Assembly (NCBI GenBank): GCA_033807775.1
Contig: CM066322.1
Location: 18,155,001 to 18,219,000, forward strand
Source of the DNA: Saussurea involucrata
Lineage: Eukaryota > Streptophyta > Magnoliopsida > Asterales > Asteraceae
Reading direction: 5' to 3'
DNA length: 64,000 bases
Shown: positions 21,224 through 33,507 of the stretch, in pieces
Layout of the letters: each line of letters begins with the position of its first letter
Position numbering within the stretch: the first letter of the stretch is position 1
The notes under the pieces: model-generated
Databases searched by the model: none
Seen by the model: the letters and a program-made list of their open reading frames with translations, nothing else
Told to the model about the DNA's origin: nothing
Made by a program: the position numbers and the translations under genes

Positions 21224-23355
21224 TGTAACATCTCGTTTTTTTTCTATATAAAGAATTACATTGGGTATAATTATTTAATAAGATTAATTTTATAGTTTAT
21301 CCCCGAGTAAATTATATTACGTGTTTTATTGGAATAATATGAAAGGGGTAAACTTTAATTTTAATTCATAAGATGAGGGACTAAAGTTGTTATGGGATCA
21401 TACTTTGGGGTTTGATTGGTTTTATTCCCTTTACAAACCGCCTCTTTGTTGGCAAAAAGGAGAAAAGGGAGATATTTTCTAAATATCCTATTGTATGTAT
21501 GTGTGTGTGTATTACTGAGAAGAGAGAATCGAGAGGCAGAGAGAAAGAAAGTTAAGGAAGAAGAAGAAGAAGCATATTAATTCTTCAGTTAGAAGCTTAT
21601 ATCAACTTGTGAAATCAAGGTATGATTCCATTTATAATCTTGATTTATATAGTTGTGTATATATAGCTAAATTTCTATGGGTTTTAGAAACGGGTTTTTG
21701 ATGTTATGATGATTATGATAAATCTGGGTTGATGTAAATGTTCTATTAATAGTATTGAACATATCTGCAAAGTTATAGAATCATTCATAGCTTAAAACTG
21801 TTAAAATCTGGGTTAAGTATGAACACAGTGGGTGGAGACAATTATGAATATTGTTTTAGTAGCTTGCGATAATTATGAAGATTTGCAGAATTCATAAATA
21901 TCGCAATAGTGAGTTGCGAGTTACTATTCATGTGAGTTACTATTCATGTAAATCTTAACAGTTGGTTGCAATAGGAAATAATTGTCGCAATAGTGAGTCG
22001 CGAGTTACTATTCATGTGAGTTACTATTCTTGTGAGTTACTATTCATGTAAATCGCAACAATTGGTTGCGATAGGAAATAATTGTCGCAATAGTGAGTTG
22101 TGAGTTACTATTCACGTGAGTTACTATTCACGTGAGTTACTATTCATGTAAATCGCAACAGTTGGTTGCGATAGAAAATAATTGTCGCAATAGTGGGTTG
22201 AGATAAACACTATTCATTGAGATAGTTGGTTGAGATAAACACTGTTGGTTGAGATAAATAGTTGGTTGAGATAAACATGTTGGTTGTGATAGCAAATGAG
22301 AATTTTGGGTATTTTAGAATTCTTAAGTCTTTAAGGGTCCTGTTCAGTAGATTAATACTAGTACTTTATGTATTTAAGTATTTCAGATCTCTGAGGAGTT
22401 GGAGACGAAAGTTAGTACGATTTTGAGAAGAAAAGTAAAAGTGATATTACTGCTATCAGGTGAGTTCATTCTTACCTTACCTTTTGAAATGTTTTTAAGT
22501 ATGGCAAGGTGCATTTTATGAATGAACTGTTTTGGAAGAATGATTTTATAAAGTAAAATATGTGTCCTTAAATTGATGGTTTTACATAAATTGGAGTTTG
22601 ATTTATAGCAATAACCTGTATGAGTACGAATAGGTGATGTGGATCCATAGGCACTAGTGGTTATGAATACGTAGAATAGATGAGGTTTATTCATTATTAT
22701 GATGTATGTGAGAAATCGAGGAATAAACGTAATTTCCGATTTCTAAGGAAAAGAAGGGATTGGCATGTGTATATTGTAATCTCTATAATAAATAGGCATG
22801 TGTATATTGCGATTTATTGGATAAGAGCATAAAGCTAGAATCAGTGAAGGTTCGTAGTGTGGGCTCTAGAACATGGGAAATGACTGACTTAGTGTCAGAT
22901 CGTAGTCATGGAATCGGGTTGAAACCATTACCAAAGGATGGTTATGCGTGTGGTAAGGAAAAGGGTAAACCAGGTTTTTTATGCCTCGTTTACATTGTTT
23001 CGTATAAAGAAATTATTTGGAAACTGAATGTTCTCCCTAGGCGTTAACCTAATTGTGTCAAATAATGTTTTGTTACCAGGTACAGGCTCGGGGAAGTAAA
23101 AGGGATGTGGGACGAGAGCTTTTGGAATAATAGAGAAGTTAAGGAATAAAGAGGCTTTTGATGGAGCGCTTTGATATTCTAGTTAATCTGATTATAGTGG
23201 ATATGATTAGATTAATAGTTTATCGAGAGAATTCTATGTTTGTAAATACGAGGCCTCTTAGTTAATTCTCTTCTTATATAAAAGCTTGGACGTTATTTTA
23301 TCATAACTTGTCACAATTTGAGGTTTAAATTAGCCCTGGTTTTTAGGGCGTTGCA
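21224..23355 (+). repeat. Gy2 5' LTR
   Basis: 2.13 kb from TGTAACATCTCG to GGGCGTTGCA. It matches 42109 to about 44323 over nearly its whole length. It holds a GA-rich tract, a direct and inverted repeat array (21896-22290) and possible splice-like GTGAGT words. The flanking base pairs at left (CGACT) have no clean partner on the right because that junction is rearranged. Confidence 0.93.
21896..22290 (+). repeat. Repeat array in the Gy2 5' LTR (TCGCAAC..GTTGCGA and GAGTTACTATTCATGT)
   Basis: Units of inverted repeat TCGCAACAGTTGGTTGCGA alternate with a 16-17-bp direct repeat GAGTTACTATTCATGT. A higher-order unit of roughly 105-125 bp occurs three to four times and then decays into GGTTGAGATAAACA units. 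The 3' LTR has the same array with different copy numbers. Confidence 0.82.
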
Positions 23356-23358
23356 ATA

Positions 23359-23370
23359 TGGTATTAGAGC
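23359..23370 (+). other. Gy2 primer binding site, one mismatch
   Basis: TGGTATTAGAGC, 3 nt after the LTR end. The initiator Met-tRNA site is TGGTATCAGAGC, so one C-to-T change is present. Confidence 0.85.
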
Positions 23371-23701
23371 ATTAGTTTAAGCGAACTAAGTATGCTGAGG
23401 AGGTACTTAGACTTAAGCTGAGATGAATTAAGTTATGATTCGTGAGATATGGGTAGAAGTACTAAGACGGGATAGTCTTAGAGTCGACGGAAATACGTGA
23501 AATTAGTACGGTAACGATGGTAACGAGAATTCTCATGTATGATATGTTCACAATTCCAATTAGCTACTGTTATTATGAATATATTGTTACACAAGCATAC
23601 TTGTTTCTACATTGTTACAGTGACTAATGATCGGTATGTTTCGTATGTTTGGATACGTGTAACCATTTCTTATGGTTATTCTTTTGTGTTATATCAGAAC
23701 G

Positions 23702-25126
23702 ATGGTTACACCGCCATTATCCCCTATTTCTGCAATGGATAGGTCTATGATTGATTGGTCGGGAGGAAAGCAACCTGAGATTGGTGAAACTCATGAGAGT
23801 CCGCCGAGAATACCTTCTTTGGGAGGCACAGACAGTCAGGTACACGGAGTGGGTACCAGTACTGCAAATAAAGAAACGCCGGAATCGACAATGGAGTCGC
23901 GTATGATGGACAACATGACAAAGATGATGAATACAGCTATGGAAAAACAAGCCGAAATGTTTATGAAAGTATTGAACGATCGAAGTACGGAGTTACCTCG
24001 AACGGGAACTGATACTGGGGTGATAAATCCGGTTGGTAACCCTGGATCAGAGAAAGAAAAGAGAGTTGAAAGGATCTGCTCATACAAAACGTTCCTAAGC
24101 TGTAAACCGCCAGAGTTCAAAGGAGCAGATAATCCAGTAGCTTGTATGAACTGGATTAGGAAAATGGAGCAAGCTTTTCGAGCTTGCGAATGTGATGAAG
24201 AATCGAAAGTCAGGTTCGGTTCTCAGATGTTGCGAAATAACGCTTTGATGTGGTGGAATATCGTAACATCTGCTGTGACGGCTCCAGTCCTAGCTGTTAT
24301 GACGTGAGAGTCGTTTAAAAAGAAACTTCTGGAGGAGTATTGTAATGAGAATGAGATGGACAGGATTGAAGAAGAGTTTCGGACTCTTAAGAAGGGTACT
24401 TCATCTGTTAGGAAGTACACTGAGCTCTTCTTGGAAAAGCTGAATCTAGTGGGGCATGTCGCTTCAACAGAGAAAGAGAAAGTTAAAGCCTATCTGAAGG
24501 GCTTACCGGCGGATATGATGTCGCGGGTACGAAGTTCCAAAGCTTCAACGTTGAGAGAGACGATTGAGGAAGCTAAAGTTATCGAAGAAGTGTATGCCAA
24601 GGATAAAGAAGAAAAGATGCATGTAGGAGAGAAAAGAAAATGGGAAGGCTGGTCGGAGTCTTCTCAGAAATCACCAGTGTCTGGTAAAAGCGTTCGTTAT
24701 GAAGCACGACGTGAACCGAATTGGTGTTCGAAATGTAAGAGTAAACATTATGGGTCGTGTCGGGTGACCGCGATAGAATGTTTCAAGTGTGGTAAAAGTG
24801 GGCATTTTATGAGCAATTGTCCTGTACAAGGATTTACAAGTCACGAGTGCAAACAGCCAAGTCACTTCCGTCGGGATTGCCCAAAGCTGAAAAAGAGTGG
24901 AGACCAAAGCAAGAAACCAGAGGTTCCAAAGCCAATGGGCCGGGAATTTCATATGACGGTGGAAGAAGCGAAGGAGTCCAAAGATGTCGTCTCTGGTACA
25001 TTCCTTGTTAATTCCATTCCTGCACGCATTTTATTTGACTGTGGTGCAAATATGTCGTTTGTGTCCAAATCATTTTATCAGACGTTAGCTATGCCTGGAA
25101 GATGCCTTAGTAGTCGAGATAGCTAA
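23702..25126 (+). pseudogene. Gy2 Gag and protease start, broken
   Basis: ATG at 23702 (a second in-frame ATG is at 23735). The Gag core contains YKTFLSCKPPEFKGADNP and MWWN. TGA at 24305-24307 falls where related proteins have Trp (MT-stop-ESFKKK), a G-to-A change. The frame then continues through EEYCNENEM and a Lys-rich helix to zinc knuckles. CFKCGKSGHFMSNC is complete, while the next, SHECKQPSHFRRDC, has Ser where the first Cys belongs. The protease begins ARILFDCGANMSF: the active-site Ser of DSGA is Cys. A frameshift near 25095 then ends the frame at 25126, and the correct frame resumes as ALVVEIANGGQVLV. Confidence 0.9.
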
Positions 25127-27244
25127 CGGAGGTCAAGTCTTGGTTAGTGAAAGACTTGAGGATGGTTTGATTTTAATAGGGGAAACAAAATTTCCGATTG
25201 ACTTGTTGTTAATGGAAATTGGAGGGGGTTGGCAGTAAACTAGGCAGAAATTTCGTGCGCAAAGAAATTAATCCGAATTCCGATAGCCGATAAGGATGAT
25301 GTATTCATCTTTGGGGAGAAAAGAAAAGGGGAAGTTCCGTTAATCTCTGTTGCAAAAGCACGTAAGTGTTTGATGAAAGGATGTTCATCTTATCTGGCAT
25401 ATATTTTAGATGGGAAATTAGAAAAGAAACAAGTGGAAGACATTAAGGTTGTGTGAGAATTTCCGGATGTATTTCCCGATGATCTTCCAGGTTTACCGTC
25501 TGAACGACAAGTAGAGTTTCGTATTGATCTTATCCCTGGATCAGCACCGATAGCGCGAGCACCGTATCGCTTAGCGCCAGCCAAAATGAAAGGGATGATG
25601 TCTCAGCTGCAAGATCTGTTAGACAAGGGTTTTGTTAAACCAAGTTCATCGCCTTGGGGAGCTCCAGTATTGTTTGTTAAGAAGAAGGATGGCACTATGA
25701 GGATGTGCATCGACTACCGAGAGTTGAATAAGGTGACGATTAATAACAAGTATCCGCTTCCGAGGATTGATGATTTGTTTGATCAACTCCAAGGTGCGGG
25801 ATGCTTTTCAAAGATTGATCTGAGGTCAGGGTATCATCAAGTTCGAGTAAGAGATGAAGATATTCCAAAGACGGTGTTCACAACGAGGTATGGGCATTAT
25901 GAATTTATTGTAATGCCGTTCGGGTTGACTAATGCTCCAGCCGTGTTCATGGATCTGATGAACGGAGTATGTCGACCATTTTTAGACAAGTCTGTCATTG
26001 TTTTCATTGATGACATACTTGTTTATTCGAGGAATGAAGATGATCATGAATGCCATCTTCGGGTAGTCTTGGAGGTGTTGAGAAAAGAGAAATTGTACGC
26101 AAAATCTTCAAAGTATGAATTTTGGTTAAAAGAAGTACAATTTCTAGGGCATGTAATTACTTCGGAAGGATTCAAAGTAGATCCAGCAAAGATAGAAGCA
26201 GTGACGAACTGGGAGACACCAAAGAATGCGTTTGAAATAAGAAGTTTCTTGGGTCTGGCAGGTTACTACCGGAGGTTTATCAAAGATTTTTCAAAGATTG
26301 CTTCTGCTTTGACCATGTTGACTCGGAAGAATGTAAAGTTTAATTGGACCGAAAAGCAAGAGTTGGCTTTCAGAACTTTACGTCAGAAGTTGTGTGAAGC
26401 TCCTGTTCTTGCTCTACCGGAAGGAACGGAAGATTTGGTTGTATATAGTGATGCGTCAAAGATAGGATTAGAGTGTGTGTTGATGCAATGAGGCAAAGTA
26501 CTTGCTTATGCATCAAGACAACTCAAAGAGCATGAGAAGAATTACCCTACCCATGATTTAGAATTGGCAGCGGTCGTGTTTGCATTAAAGTTGTGGCGTC
26601 ATTATTTGTATGGAAAGAAATGTACTCTTTATACTGATCACAAAAGCTTGCAGCATGTCTTTGATCAGAAAGAGTTGAATATGAGACAACGACGCTGGTT
26701 AGAGTTACTTAAAGATTACGATTGTGAATTGCATTACCATCCCGGTAAAGCAAATGTCGTAGCTGATGCTTTAAGTAGGAAAGAGTATAGTGGGTGCTTG
26801 AAAACGACTAACGCTAGAATTGACGTGACGTCAAGTTTGATGAAAAGGATAAAGGAGGCACAAGCAGAAGCCTTACGAGAAGAAAATCTGAAAGAAGAAG
26901 TGATGAACAAGCAACATCTTCAATTGATTGAAGATAGCCGTGAAATTAAATTGTTTCAGGGCCGAGTTTGGGTACCAAAGATTGGAGGAAATCGAGAGTT
27001 GATTCTCGAAGATGCTCATAAGTCTAATTACTCTATACATCCTGGGAGTACTAAGATGTATAGGGACTTGAAGTTACACTATTGGTGGCCAGCTATGAAG
27101 GTAGATGTGGCACGAATAGTAGAAAGGTGTACAACATGCATGTTTGTTAGTGAAAGCGGAACATCAAAAACCATACGGAAGTTTTCAATCTTTGGAGATT
27201 CCGGAATGGAAGTGGGAGAAGATTACCATGGATTTTGTGACAAA
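25127..27244 (+). pseudogene. Gy2 protease end-RT-RNase H-integrase N-terminus, broken
   Basis: After a damaged protease end (a small deletion near 25230 and TGA at 25454-25456) comes an intact RT from about 25586: [51 protein letters not shown] and [10 protein letters not shown]. RNase H follows with YSDASKIG, a TGA at 26489-26491 where CGA (Arg) is expected, TLYTDHKSL and [10 protein letters not shown]. The integrase zinc finger spans [18 protein letters not shown] to CTTC near 27140, followed by a frameshift. The domain is cut at 27249 by Gy3 and resumes at 41044. The RT itself shows no damage that I can see. Confidence 0.93.
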
Positions 27245-27249
27245 GTTAC
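27245..27249 (+). other. Target duplication GTTAC, left copy
   Basis: GTTAC here and at 41039-41043 flank Gy3 exactly. Joining the two sides restores the Gy2 integrase frame across DFVTKLPRTQKG. Confidence 0.95.
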
Positions 27250-28107
27250 TGTTAATGCCAAAAATCGTCCAAAAGGATAACTTAAGGTTGATTGTGGAAT
27301 TTAACAACTAAAGAAAAGAATCTTTTGACAAAGCGTATGACGAAGGACAAAAATGTAAATGAGACAAGGATTTGATGACGCAGGAAAAACCTCAACGGGG
27401 AAAAAACTTGCGGACGACCGTGGAGATGTCGTCGCTACACTATGATCGCCAAACAGGGGCGACGTCCTTAGATTTCGGGTGTCGATCGTACAGAGATTAC
27501 AATACAAATGAAGGAAAGACTTTGAAATGTAAAGTACAGGTGTTTTAAATGTAATAACAATGTGCGTCGTGTGTAAAAATTGTGTGTCGTGTGTAAAAAC
27601 TGTGTGTCGTGTGTTGTTCTTCGAAGGGGAATTCCTTGCTTCTTCTGTTCTTCAGCGCTTGAATGATGATATTCTGTGGTGTAATGCCAGATTCCTCAAA
27701 TGATGATTGAGCCTCCGCTTTTATAGTCTTTGGGTGCTTTAATTGATGCCTTGAATGTCTTTATATAACTGTCGTAACGGTTGAATGTTGTTTAAATGTT
27801 ATTGACGCTTGTTATCAGTTATAGCCGTTGTCCATCAATGGTATTAACTCCTGTATTAAACACAAAAGAAACGTAACAGTTGATAGCGTGTTAGTCGGTC
27901 GAGGTCACATGCTTTTATGCGACTGTCGTGTATAAAATATGCTAATATGGTCGAGTGTCGTGAGGAACACTCGACCCACCTTTTGGGAGGGGCGACGAAG
28001 GTTTCTGGGGTCTTTGTCGAGACCTTGCTTTAATTCGAGGTGTTGTTCATAATGTGCGTCTTACCTGTTCTGGTCGTGGTCGAGGTCTGTGATTTTTTGC
28101 CCAAACA
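27250..28107 (-). repeat. Gy3 3' LTR
   Basis: 858 bp. On the minus strand it starts TGTTTGGGC at 28107 and ends TTAACA at 27250. A TATAAAAG box lies on the minus strand at 27719-27727. Next to it at 28108-28125 is the purine tract TTTTGGGGGC on the minus strand, as expected before a 3' LTR. Confidence 0.93.
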
Positions 28108-28581
28108 GTTTGCCCCCAAAATTTGAAAGTAGAATGTCAAATTTGAATTTCGAATTTTGCTTGTCGGATGCTTAGGATTGCGAAACGTATAAAAACTTAT
28201 TCGGTTGCTTAAAAATTGAATTGGTTTAATTCTAACCGAAGGAGAAGTTGAAAAGGTAAAGAGATCGTGTGTCATGCTGACGTGTGATCATGTATAACAG
28301 CTGTACACGCCAGGTGTCGCTGATCTACGTAGTTATATGAAGGGATAGTGGCTCGTGTCGATCATCGGTAGGGTTGATCTGACACAATCTTTTACATAAA
28401 TAGTAACCCTCGACAGATCCTTTTTCACGAATTCAGAAAGATCTGAGAGATTTCATTGTCGTTTCTTAGTGATTTGCTTCCAAACCTGCAGGAGTGAGAA
28501 TTTTTTCGAGGATTTACAGAGCTTATATAAGGTACGATCTTTCCCTCTTTTCTTAAATATCGACGAGTTTAGAAAGGAGTG
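28108..28581 (+). promoter_or_regulatory. Putative promoter and 5' UTR of the antisense gene
   Basis: 474 bp between the Gy3 3' LTR and the ATG at 28582. A TATA-like ACATAAATAG lies at 28394-28403, giving a likely start near 28425-28435 and a leader of about 150 nt. The context before the ATG is AAGGAGTG. Promoter activity is inferred. Confidence 0.5.
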
Positions 28582-30617
28582 ATGGAGCCCGAGAGCGTTA
28601 TCAGGGATCAAAAAGATCTAGATGATTTTAGGACTTTAGCGAAAATCCCTGCGAGAATTGCTTTAGTTAGTGCAGGTCGAACTCGACCCAATGCGTGCCC
28701 TGATGATCTCGTCGTTGTTTACGAATACCCCTTTAAGATAGGTTTTGAATGGCCCTACTCTCCTTTGGCTAGGGCTTTTATGACTGAGTTTGATTTAGCA
28801 CCGGCTCAGTTGATGCCCCAATTCTGGAGAGTAGTATGGGTGATAGAACGTCTTACCCACGACTGGAGACCTCCCATGAACGTACACGATCTTCTTTTAG
28901 CTTATCAAGTAAAAAAGGACAAGTGTCATCGTTACAGTCTGTTTTCTAAGTATAAGGGTGAACGTACATTAGTCTTAGAGACTAATGTGAACGACCGTAA
29001 ATGGAAAAATAGATATGTGTTCGTGCGCAAATCGACTCTCAAGTCTGAGAATAGCTGGATTAGGGCGGGTTGGAATGTGTCGGGTGAGTAACTTCTGCGT
29101 TGTTCATGACTTATCACTTTTGCTTGATTTCTAACTTATTTTTATATTCTTAGAGATAAATTTCGACGAGGTGGGGCCCTATACCAATTCTCGGGCGAAG
29201 CTCGACACGTTCTTGGAGTTTAGTGCTGACGAGCGATCTTTCGTCAAGCGACTGTTGATAGACGACGACGAAGATTTAGTGTGCTTAGGGGAGAATTTGG
29301 GAGATAAAAACGTAGAAGAGGAGACAAGAGAGGGAGAGGAAGAAGGAAAAGAAGAGATGACAGGTTAGTGTACCTCTTTATTCATTTCTGTTTGGCTTCC
29401 GTCTTTATGTTCGTTTTGTAATATTTATTATTTTTTCCAGGAGAATCGCAGGTGAAGGTGCCTACTACCTCTTCTAAGAGAGCGGCGCAACTTGAGCTTG
29501 CCCGACAAGGCAAGATGAATAGGCAGAAGACCTCGACTGTCGAGTCGATGGTCTTACCGAAGACGGGGATGAAGGTTCCTAAGAAACCGTTGATGAAGGG
29601 TAATGGCTCATCGAGAGTCAACACCCCTGAGAAGACGAAGGTCGCGTCATCGGAGAAAACGAGGACGCCTTCTAGTCCGATTGCTGCGATTCCTGTCCGT
29701 TCTGCGCCACCGGCGACGACAACTAAGTCGGCAAAGTCCCCTTCCGCTCCGTCATCGACTGACAAGGCCAAGGAGCATGCGACGGAAGGGTCAAAAGTTA
29801 CGGAGGTCAACTTTACGTTGCCTTCGAACTTTATGGTTGATGACGTCCTGTCTGGGACGGATTTATTTCCTCATCTGGGGAAATATTTGCTTCCTTCTTT
29901 CAGGGAGCGTTTCGAGGGATTTCCAGTCGAAGAGACGGGATCCCATGTTGCCGGTTTGGCGTTTCTGGTGAGTTTATCTTTCAAAACTTTGTATTTTTTG
30001 TGTTTTGTTGAGTATTTACTTAGCGTATTTTTTAGGCGTTCCAATCTTCTTTGGCCTTACAATCTGAAACGGAGAAAGCCAAAGATTTGGTGACTTCTGC
30101 CTATGAAAGAGGGAATGCTGCGTTGGAGAGGGCGGAGGCTGCTGTGAAACGTGAAGAGGTCCTATCCAAACAACTTGACGAGACCAAACAAGAGTTGGAG
30201 GTTGTTGGTCGAGCGAAGGACGAGGCGAACCATCGTTTAAAAGAGTCCTTGGCTATGATCGACAGCCAAAAGGAGGATCTGATTAGGACGAGGGAGTCCT
30301 TGACTAAAAAAGAAAAGGAGGTTGAGGACTCTAAGGTCGAGGCGGTTAATCTGGAGAGGGAGGTGGAGAGGCTTAAGGCGGATGCTGCATCTACCTTTGC
30401 TTTGGCTCGACTTACAACGCGTGCTGCCATAATGAGACAGCATTTGTTGGGTAAAGATCCCTTGGCACAAGCAAAGGTCGAGCTTGATTTTTTTCTGAAT
30501 GGAGTCGGGAGCGCCAGAGACCTGGATTCGGATGATGAAAAAGAGGTCGAAGAGGACGAAGCGATGGACGAGGGTCCTGAGGCTATGGCTGAAGACACGA
30601 CTAATGCTCCTCCATAG
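28582..30617 (+). CDS. Intact four-exon antisense gene of Gy3, PF04195-like N-terminus and coiled coil
   Basis: Exons 28582-29083, 29154-29363, 29441-29967 and 30036-30617, total 1,821 nt, about 606 residues. All three introns (70, 77 and 68 nt) have GT..AG ends (GTGAGT/TTCTTAG, GTTAGT/TTCCAG, GTGAGT/TTTTTAG) and phases 1, 1, 0 keep the frame open throughout. Residues about 30-165 resemble the plant 'putative gypsy type transposon' domain (Transposase_28, PF04195), with QLMPQFWR and WKNRYVFVRK. A Glu/Gly-rich stretch, a Lys/Ser/Thr/Pro-rich linker and a conserved-looking block (about 355-410, FPHLGKYLLPSF) follow. A coiled coil of about 100 residues and an acidic tail end it. Function is unknown; Tat elements are known to carry extra ORFs in antisense after pol. 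It is the only undamaged gene in Gy3. Confidence 0.85.
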
Positions 30618-31208
30618 ACTTAACATTAATCTTAAGAGCCACATTCTTAAAATACTGTGGACTCATCTTCTTAATACGTCGTGGTCTGGCATTTTTGTTT
30701 GATCCTTGCATAAGTTTCTAAGAATGGTTGGTGGCTTGTTTAAGTAGGATCGATAGGATTTTTGTTTTTTAGAAAAGATCTATCATGTGGTCGACTGTCA
30801 GAGGTCAAGTTACATAGATGTATCCGTATAGTTCGTGGAATGAAATTTATTTACTATGTACTTTATCGTTTATGCATATGACATCAATGGGAAACTTCAA
30901 GCACAGAACAAACAGAGGATCGTGCGACTTAGGCATATATCGCGATAAAAATATTAATCGAAACACGGCAACCACAATATGAATCGTCATACTATATAAT
31001 GAGAACAAATCATGCGTTGAAACAATCAGATGACTAAGTCATGTAACTTTACAAAAGTGTGTTGACGTTTGTACAATCGACTTAATACGTTAAATCGCGC
31101 AATCCTGCGATAAACGATGTCTGAGGTTGGTTGTTGGCTAACCAACGACCGTCCGATGTTTAGGTTAGTAATCGCTGAGATGAACAAAGACTTAGAAAAG
31201 AAAGAAGG
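30618..31208. other. Non-coding gap between convergent antisense gene and integrase
   Basis: About 590 bp between two convergent 3' ends. It is AT-rich with a few CGCGATAA/TGCGATAA words (30957, 31107) and possible poly(A) signals such as AATGAAAT. No frame is supported. Confidence 0.6.
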
Positions 31209-32771
31209 TTAGAAGAAATACTTCCTCAAATGTGTCGCATTCCAACTACGTGCGATATTTTGATTGTCGAGAGTTTGGAGTCGATAGGCACCTTTGCCCA
31301 CGACTTCTGAGATACGGTAAGGACCTTCCCATCTGGTGGAAAGTTTACCGGCGTTGAGCTCTTGCGTGTTTTGGAACACTCGTCGGAGGACGTAATCGCC
31401 TATTTGAAAGACTTTGATTTTGATTTTCTTGTTGAAATGTCTCTCGACCACTTGCCTTTGTGATGCCATTCTGACTAATGTTGATTCTCTGAGCTCTTCA
31501 AGGGCATCGAGGTCATAACTTAAGTTGACCAGGTTCTGATCGACAGAAGTATGTCTCGAGGTCGGGAGTTGGATTTCGACAAGCAAAACTGCTTCACAAC
31601 CATATACCAAGGAAAAAGGGGTTTGTCATGTGGACGTGCGAGGCGTCGTGCGATTCGCCCACAGGACCGAAGGAAGCTCTTCGACCCATCTTCCCTTTGC
31701 AGCTTGCAACCTTTTCTTAATTGAAGCGATGATAGTTTTGTTGCTTGATTCAGCAAGTCCATTCGCTTGGGGGTACCTGGGCGTCGAGGTCATTAGTTTT
31801 ATGTTGCGATCTTCACAAAATTGTTGAGTTCTGTCGCTTATGAATTAAGATCCATTGTCGCAGACAATTTCGGATGGAATTCCAAACCTGCATATGATGT
31901 TAGTTTGGATAAAAGATACAACTTCTTTATCCCGAACTTAGGACTAGGCAACTGCTTCTACCAATTTAGAGAAGTAATCTGTGAGTACGAGGAGAAATAC
32001 CTTCTGCCCCGGGGCAGGTGGCAGTTTGCCGACAATATCCATACCCCATCTCATGAAAGGCCACGGGATCAATGTCGAATGTAAAGGTTTGGATGGTTTA
32101 TGAGATGTACCTGAATGTCGTTGGCAAGGGTCACAGTTTTGGACGTACCTGACAGCGTCTTGTCGTAGTGTTGGCCAAAAGTAGACTTGTCGAGAGATAC
32201 GATTAGCTAAACTGCGACCTCCTGAATGATTGCCACACTCACCCTTGTGCATTTCTTGAAGGATCCTCTGGATTTGATTCTTACTGACGACGCATCTTAG
32301 GTTCAAACCTGTCGATGATCGTCGATAGAGCATATCTCCAATCATGACATATTTGGATGCCTTGAATCTGATTTTTCGAGCTCCCATTTTATCTTCTGGG
32401 AGTTGGTCGTGCATAAGAAAATTTCGGATGTCATACGTCCAATCGTTTTCTTGATCTTCGATCTGGATGATGTCGATGCTTTCGATGGACGACGTCGCTA
32501 GATGGATCATAGGAATATTGTCGAATATTGGTTCGACTAGAGCAGACCCAAGGTTTGCTAGGGCGTCAGCTTGAGTATTATGATCTCTTGGAATTTACTC
32601 AATAGAAAAAGATTTGAATTTTTCTGATTTTTCTTTTGCTACTTTTAGATATGCTGACATTTTTGAATCTTTGGCCGCAAATTCTCCGTTTACCTGATTC
32701 ACGACCAGAAGATAACCGCTTTTGACGTGTATCGAGGTTGCCCCCGAGTCATAGGCCATATTTAGTCCTAC
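31209..32771 (-). pseudogene. Gy3 archaeal-type RNase H end and integrase, many stops
   Basis: On the minus strand: YEALIVGLNMAYDSGATS of the second RNase H, then TAA at 32595-32597 in place of the CAA kept in Gy5. The integrase zinc finger follows (NHSGGRSL, CDPCQRHSG), then [18 protein letters not shown] and [12 protein letters not shown] with the first Asp. TAG at 31944-31946 is followed by further stops near 31938 and 31848. FGIPSEIVCDNGS carries the second Asp and NGLAESSNKT the Glu. The C-terminal part (GYDLDALEELRE region to RWEGPYRISEVVGKGAYRL) ends at 31209. All active-site residues are present but the frame is interrupted several times. Confidence 0.88.
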
Positions 32772-32773
32772 GA

Positions 32774-33507
32774 TCAGGGCTTCATACTCGGCTTCGTTGT
32801 TGGTGGTTTTGAAGTCGCACCGTACTGAGTACACCATCTTGCCCCCTGTGGCGACTTTAAAACGACGCCAAGTCCTGAACCTCTTATGTTAGACGACCCG
32901 TCGACATATAGAATCCAAGGTACGTCGTCGTGAGTCGCCACATTCAATATTTCTAGCTCTGCTTCTTTTCCCAGCTCTGGGCTGAAATCAGCAATGAAGT
33001 CTGCCAAGGCTTGCGATTTGATAGCGGTCCTGGGTTTGAATGTGATATCGTAACTGCTGAGATATATACTCCACTTTGCCAGACGTCCTGTCAACTCAGG
33101 TTTTCTTAAGACAGACTTAAGAGGAAATTTAGTGACGACAATAATAGGATGTGATTCGAAATAATGTCGTAATTTCTTTGCGGCTGTAACAAGCGACAAG
33201 ATCAGTTTTTCCATTGAGGAATATCTGGTCTCAGCGTCCAGGAGGGATTTACTTACATAATAAATCGGTAGTTGTTGCTTTTCATCTTCTCTTGTTAGGA
33301 CGGCGCTTACCGCATTAGGACTTACAGCCAAGTATAGTTGCAAGACTTCGTGGTCGTCGGGTTTTGATAGCAAAGGAGGCGACGTCATGTAATCTTTTAA
33401 TTTCTGCAGTGCTTGCTCATGATCGTTGGTCCAATTAAAGCCTTTATTTTTCCTGAGGACGTTATAGAACAAGTGACATTTATCTGAGGATCGAGAGATA
33501 AACCTGT
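32774..33507 (-). pseudogene. Gy3 first RNase H and start of the second, frameshifted
   Basis: From the left flank of the solo LTR (33507) on the minus strand: RFISRSSDKCHLFYNVLRKNK, NAVSAVLTREDEKQQLPIYYVSKSL and the tether RLAKWSIYLSSYDITFKPR. Then VDGSSNIRGSGLGVVLKSPQG starts the second RNase H. The frame is lost by one missing C in a C-run near 32845 (Gy5 has one more C in CTTGCCCCCC). Confidence 0.88.

Noticed and set aside
27250..28107. Reading the 27250 LTR as a 5' LTR of a plus-strand element
   Set aside because: The purine tract next to it is on the minus strand, pol is on the minus strand, and the primer site lies at 35896-35913, so it is the 3' LTR.
30101..30598. 165-codon Ser-rich frame on the minus strand
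   Set aside because: It mirrors exon 4 of the antisense gene (coiled coil on the other strand) and starts nowhere sensible relative to Gy3 pol.
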